A DNA stretch of 7,031 nucleotides from Phoenicibacter congonensis (GTDB lineage Bacteria > Actinomycetota > Coriobacteriia > Coriobacteriales > Eggerthellaceae), in assembly GCA_030530045.1 (NCBI GenBank), contig JAUMVS010000075.1, positions 1 through 7,031 of the forward strand, in the 5' to 3' direction. A model generated the notes under the pieces. The model made no database searches and had not been told where the DNA came from. It saw only the letters and a program-made list of their open reading frames with translations. Positions 5,876 to 7,031 of this stretch are shown here, in pieces. Position numbers and translations under genes: made by a program. Position 1 is the stretch's first letter. The number at the start of each line of letters is the position of its first letter.

Positions 5876-7031
5876 ATGAATCAAGAAAATAAAAACACGA
5901 CTCAAGCGAATGAAACAACAGAAAGCAAGAATCAAACATTTGCTTCAGAGTCAAACGCAGAATCAACAAAAAACCTTACCGTTTCCCTCCCTATGCAAAC
6001 ATCCACCTCAAACGCACAAAACACTCATCGCCTCGATGCGATTAGGAGTGTTCACAAAGAGCAGAAAACAATTAAAGAAGAGACAGTAAATGCGAACTCT
6101 TCGAACATTAATGAGGCGCCAGTGACCGGAAATGAGAAAGTTTCCAATTTTAAGCCTACCAATTCAAAAGAAACCCAAAATCCAAATTCTCCTAACATTG
6201 GCACTGGCGTCCCACCCACATATAATAGCGCAGCTAACTCAAGTGCTGTTGCTTGCAAAAAAGATAAAAAACAGCTTGCTTCAATGTTTGGCATCGGTTT
6301 CCTTGGCGCACTCCTAGCTTGCGTCTTGTTCTTCGGAATCTGCAGCTTTACTGGTGTTTTTGGAGGCAAGACAACAATCAACAGCGGAACCACAACTCTA
6401 GGTTCCGACACTTCATCATCAATTACGGTTTCCGACAACTCAACTAGCTTGGCAGAAGCTGTTTCTGCAAAATGCTTGCCAAGCGTCGTTTCTGTGACCG
6501 TTTACGGCAATGACACTTCATCGTCGTCAAGTTCAATATTTGACTACCTTGGCGGTGGCAATAGCGGGTCTAACTCAGGCAGTTCTTCAACAACACAGAT
6601 ATCAACTGGGTCTGGCGTTGTTATTTCTAAAGACGGCTACATTTTGACCAATCAACACGTTATCGAGGATGGAACTGGATTCGAGGTAACTGTTAATGGT
6701 AAAACCTACACTGCAACTTTGGTTGGCTCCGACTCATCAAGCGACATCGCTGTTCTAAAGGTTGAGCCTGATGAGGAGCTCACTGCAATTGAGCTCGGCG
6801 ATTCTGACTCAATCAAGACAGGCGAGTGGGTAATGACAATCGGCAGCCCATTTGGTCTTGAGCAGTCGGTTGCAACTGGAATCGTCTCTGCAACTTCAAG
6901 ATCACAAATCGTTGACTCTTCAAGTTCAAGCACAAGCTCATCATCTGATGTGAAGATTTATCCAAACATGATTCAGACCGACGCAGCAATTAACCCTGGC
7001 AACTCTGGTGGCGCTCTCGTTAACGAAAACG
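5876..7031 (+). CDS. htrA: HtrA/DegP-type membrane-anchored serine protease, 3'-truncated
   Basis: The frame is open to the window end (385 complete codons). The product is a trypsin-like quality-control protease acting on the outer face of the membrane. Residues 1-133 are polar and rich in Asn, Thr, Ser, Gln and Lys with no recognisable domain, presumably cytoplasmic. KKDKK (128-132) precedes one membrane helix (about 134-163). The protease domain follows with the catalytic triad visible: His261 (TNQHVI), Asp290 (SSSDIAVLKV) and Ser377 (NPGNSGGALV). TGSGVVISKDGYILTN and IGSPFGLEQSVATGIVSA are further family signatures. Ser/Gly-rich loops occur at about 214-240 and a Ser-rich one at 347-357. 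The end of the protease domain and any PDZ domain fall beyond the window. ATG 5876 is the first plausible start; ATG 5993 (Met40) is an alternative that would remove part of the tail. The upstream promoter at 5765-5791 indicates a separate transcription unit from the ABC operon. Confidence 0.93.
   Translation, partial: MNQENKNTTQANETTESKNQTFASESNAESTKNLTVSLPMQTSTSNAQNTHRLDAIRSVHKEQKTIKEETVNANSSNINEAPVTGNEKVSNFKPTNSKETQNPNSPNIGTGVPPTYNSAANSSAVACKKDKKQLASMFGIGFLGALLACVLFFGICSFTGVFGGKTTINSGTTTLGSDTSSSITVSDNSTSLAEAVSAKCLPSVVSVTVYGNDTSSSSSSIFDYLGGGNSGSNSGSSSTTQISTGSGVVISKDGYILTNQHVIEDGTGFEVTVNGKTYTATLVGSDSSSDIAVLKVEPDEELTAIELGDSDSIKTGEWVMTIGSPFGLEQSVATGIVSATSRSQIVDSSSSSTSSSSDVKIYPNMIQTDAAINPGNSGGALVNEN

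Noticed and set aside
6052..6438. 128-codon open frame on the minus strand inside htrA
   Set aside because: It is antisense to a clearly coding gene. Its length follows from codon bias of the plus strand, and no ribosome binding site or recognisable domain is seen.
1..7031. CRISPR array, insertion sequence, prophage or defence/toxin cluster
   Set aside because: No regularly spaced repeats, transposase or terminal inverted repeats, att-like duplications or related protein motifs were found on either strand.

Overview
The window looks like ordinary chromosomal housekeeping and transport DNA from a Gram-positive bacterium of moderate GC content (mid-40s % by eye). The AGGAG-type ribosome binding sites, the lipoprotein-type binding protein, the absence of any outer-membrane component and the membrane-anchored HtrA all fit a Gram-positive cell. 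The flavour of the proteins suggests a low-GC Coriobacteriia member (Atopobium/Lancefieldella/Olsenella-like). That placement is an impression from family resemblance, not a computed assignment.

Layout: (1) 1-1938 (+), a CPA1-type Na+/H+ (cation/proton) antiporter with a long acidic cytoplasmic tail; its N-terminus lies before the window. (2) 1939-2090, a convergent intergenic gap holding a strong two-way terminator. (3) 2091-3143 (-), trpS, tryptophanyl-tRNA synthetase. (4) 3144-3341, a divergent promoter region with the trpS -10 element on one side and an extended -10 promoter on the other, the latter covered by a perfect inverted repeat. (5) 3342-5597 (+), a three-gene polar amino acid ABC importer operon: lipoprotein binding protein, HisM-type permease and ATPase, tightly packed. 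(6) 5598-5875, a structured intergenic region: a tandem hairpin/terminator after the operon, short repeats, a good promoter, and a long stem-loop in the leader of the next gene. (7) 5876 to the window end (+), an HtrA/DegP-type membrane-anchored serine protease with an unusually long, polar, low-complexity cytoplasmic N-terminus; the gene runs off the window after the catalytic serine.

Functionally, the operon imports an amino acid across the membrane: the lipoprotein captures it, the permease forms the channel and the ATPase powers it. TrpS charges tRNA-Trp, the antiporter handles cation and pH balance, and HtrA does quality control of exported proteins. No mobile element, CRISPR array, tRNA, rRNA or toxin/defence cluster was recognised. 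I did not find a convincing undescribed system. The most interesting material is regulatory: the inverted repeat over the ABC-operon promoter, and the leader and upstream repeats of htrA.
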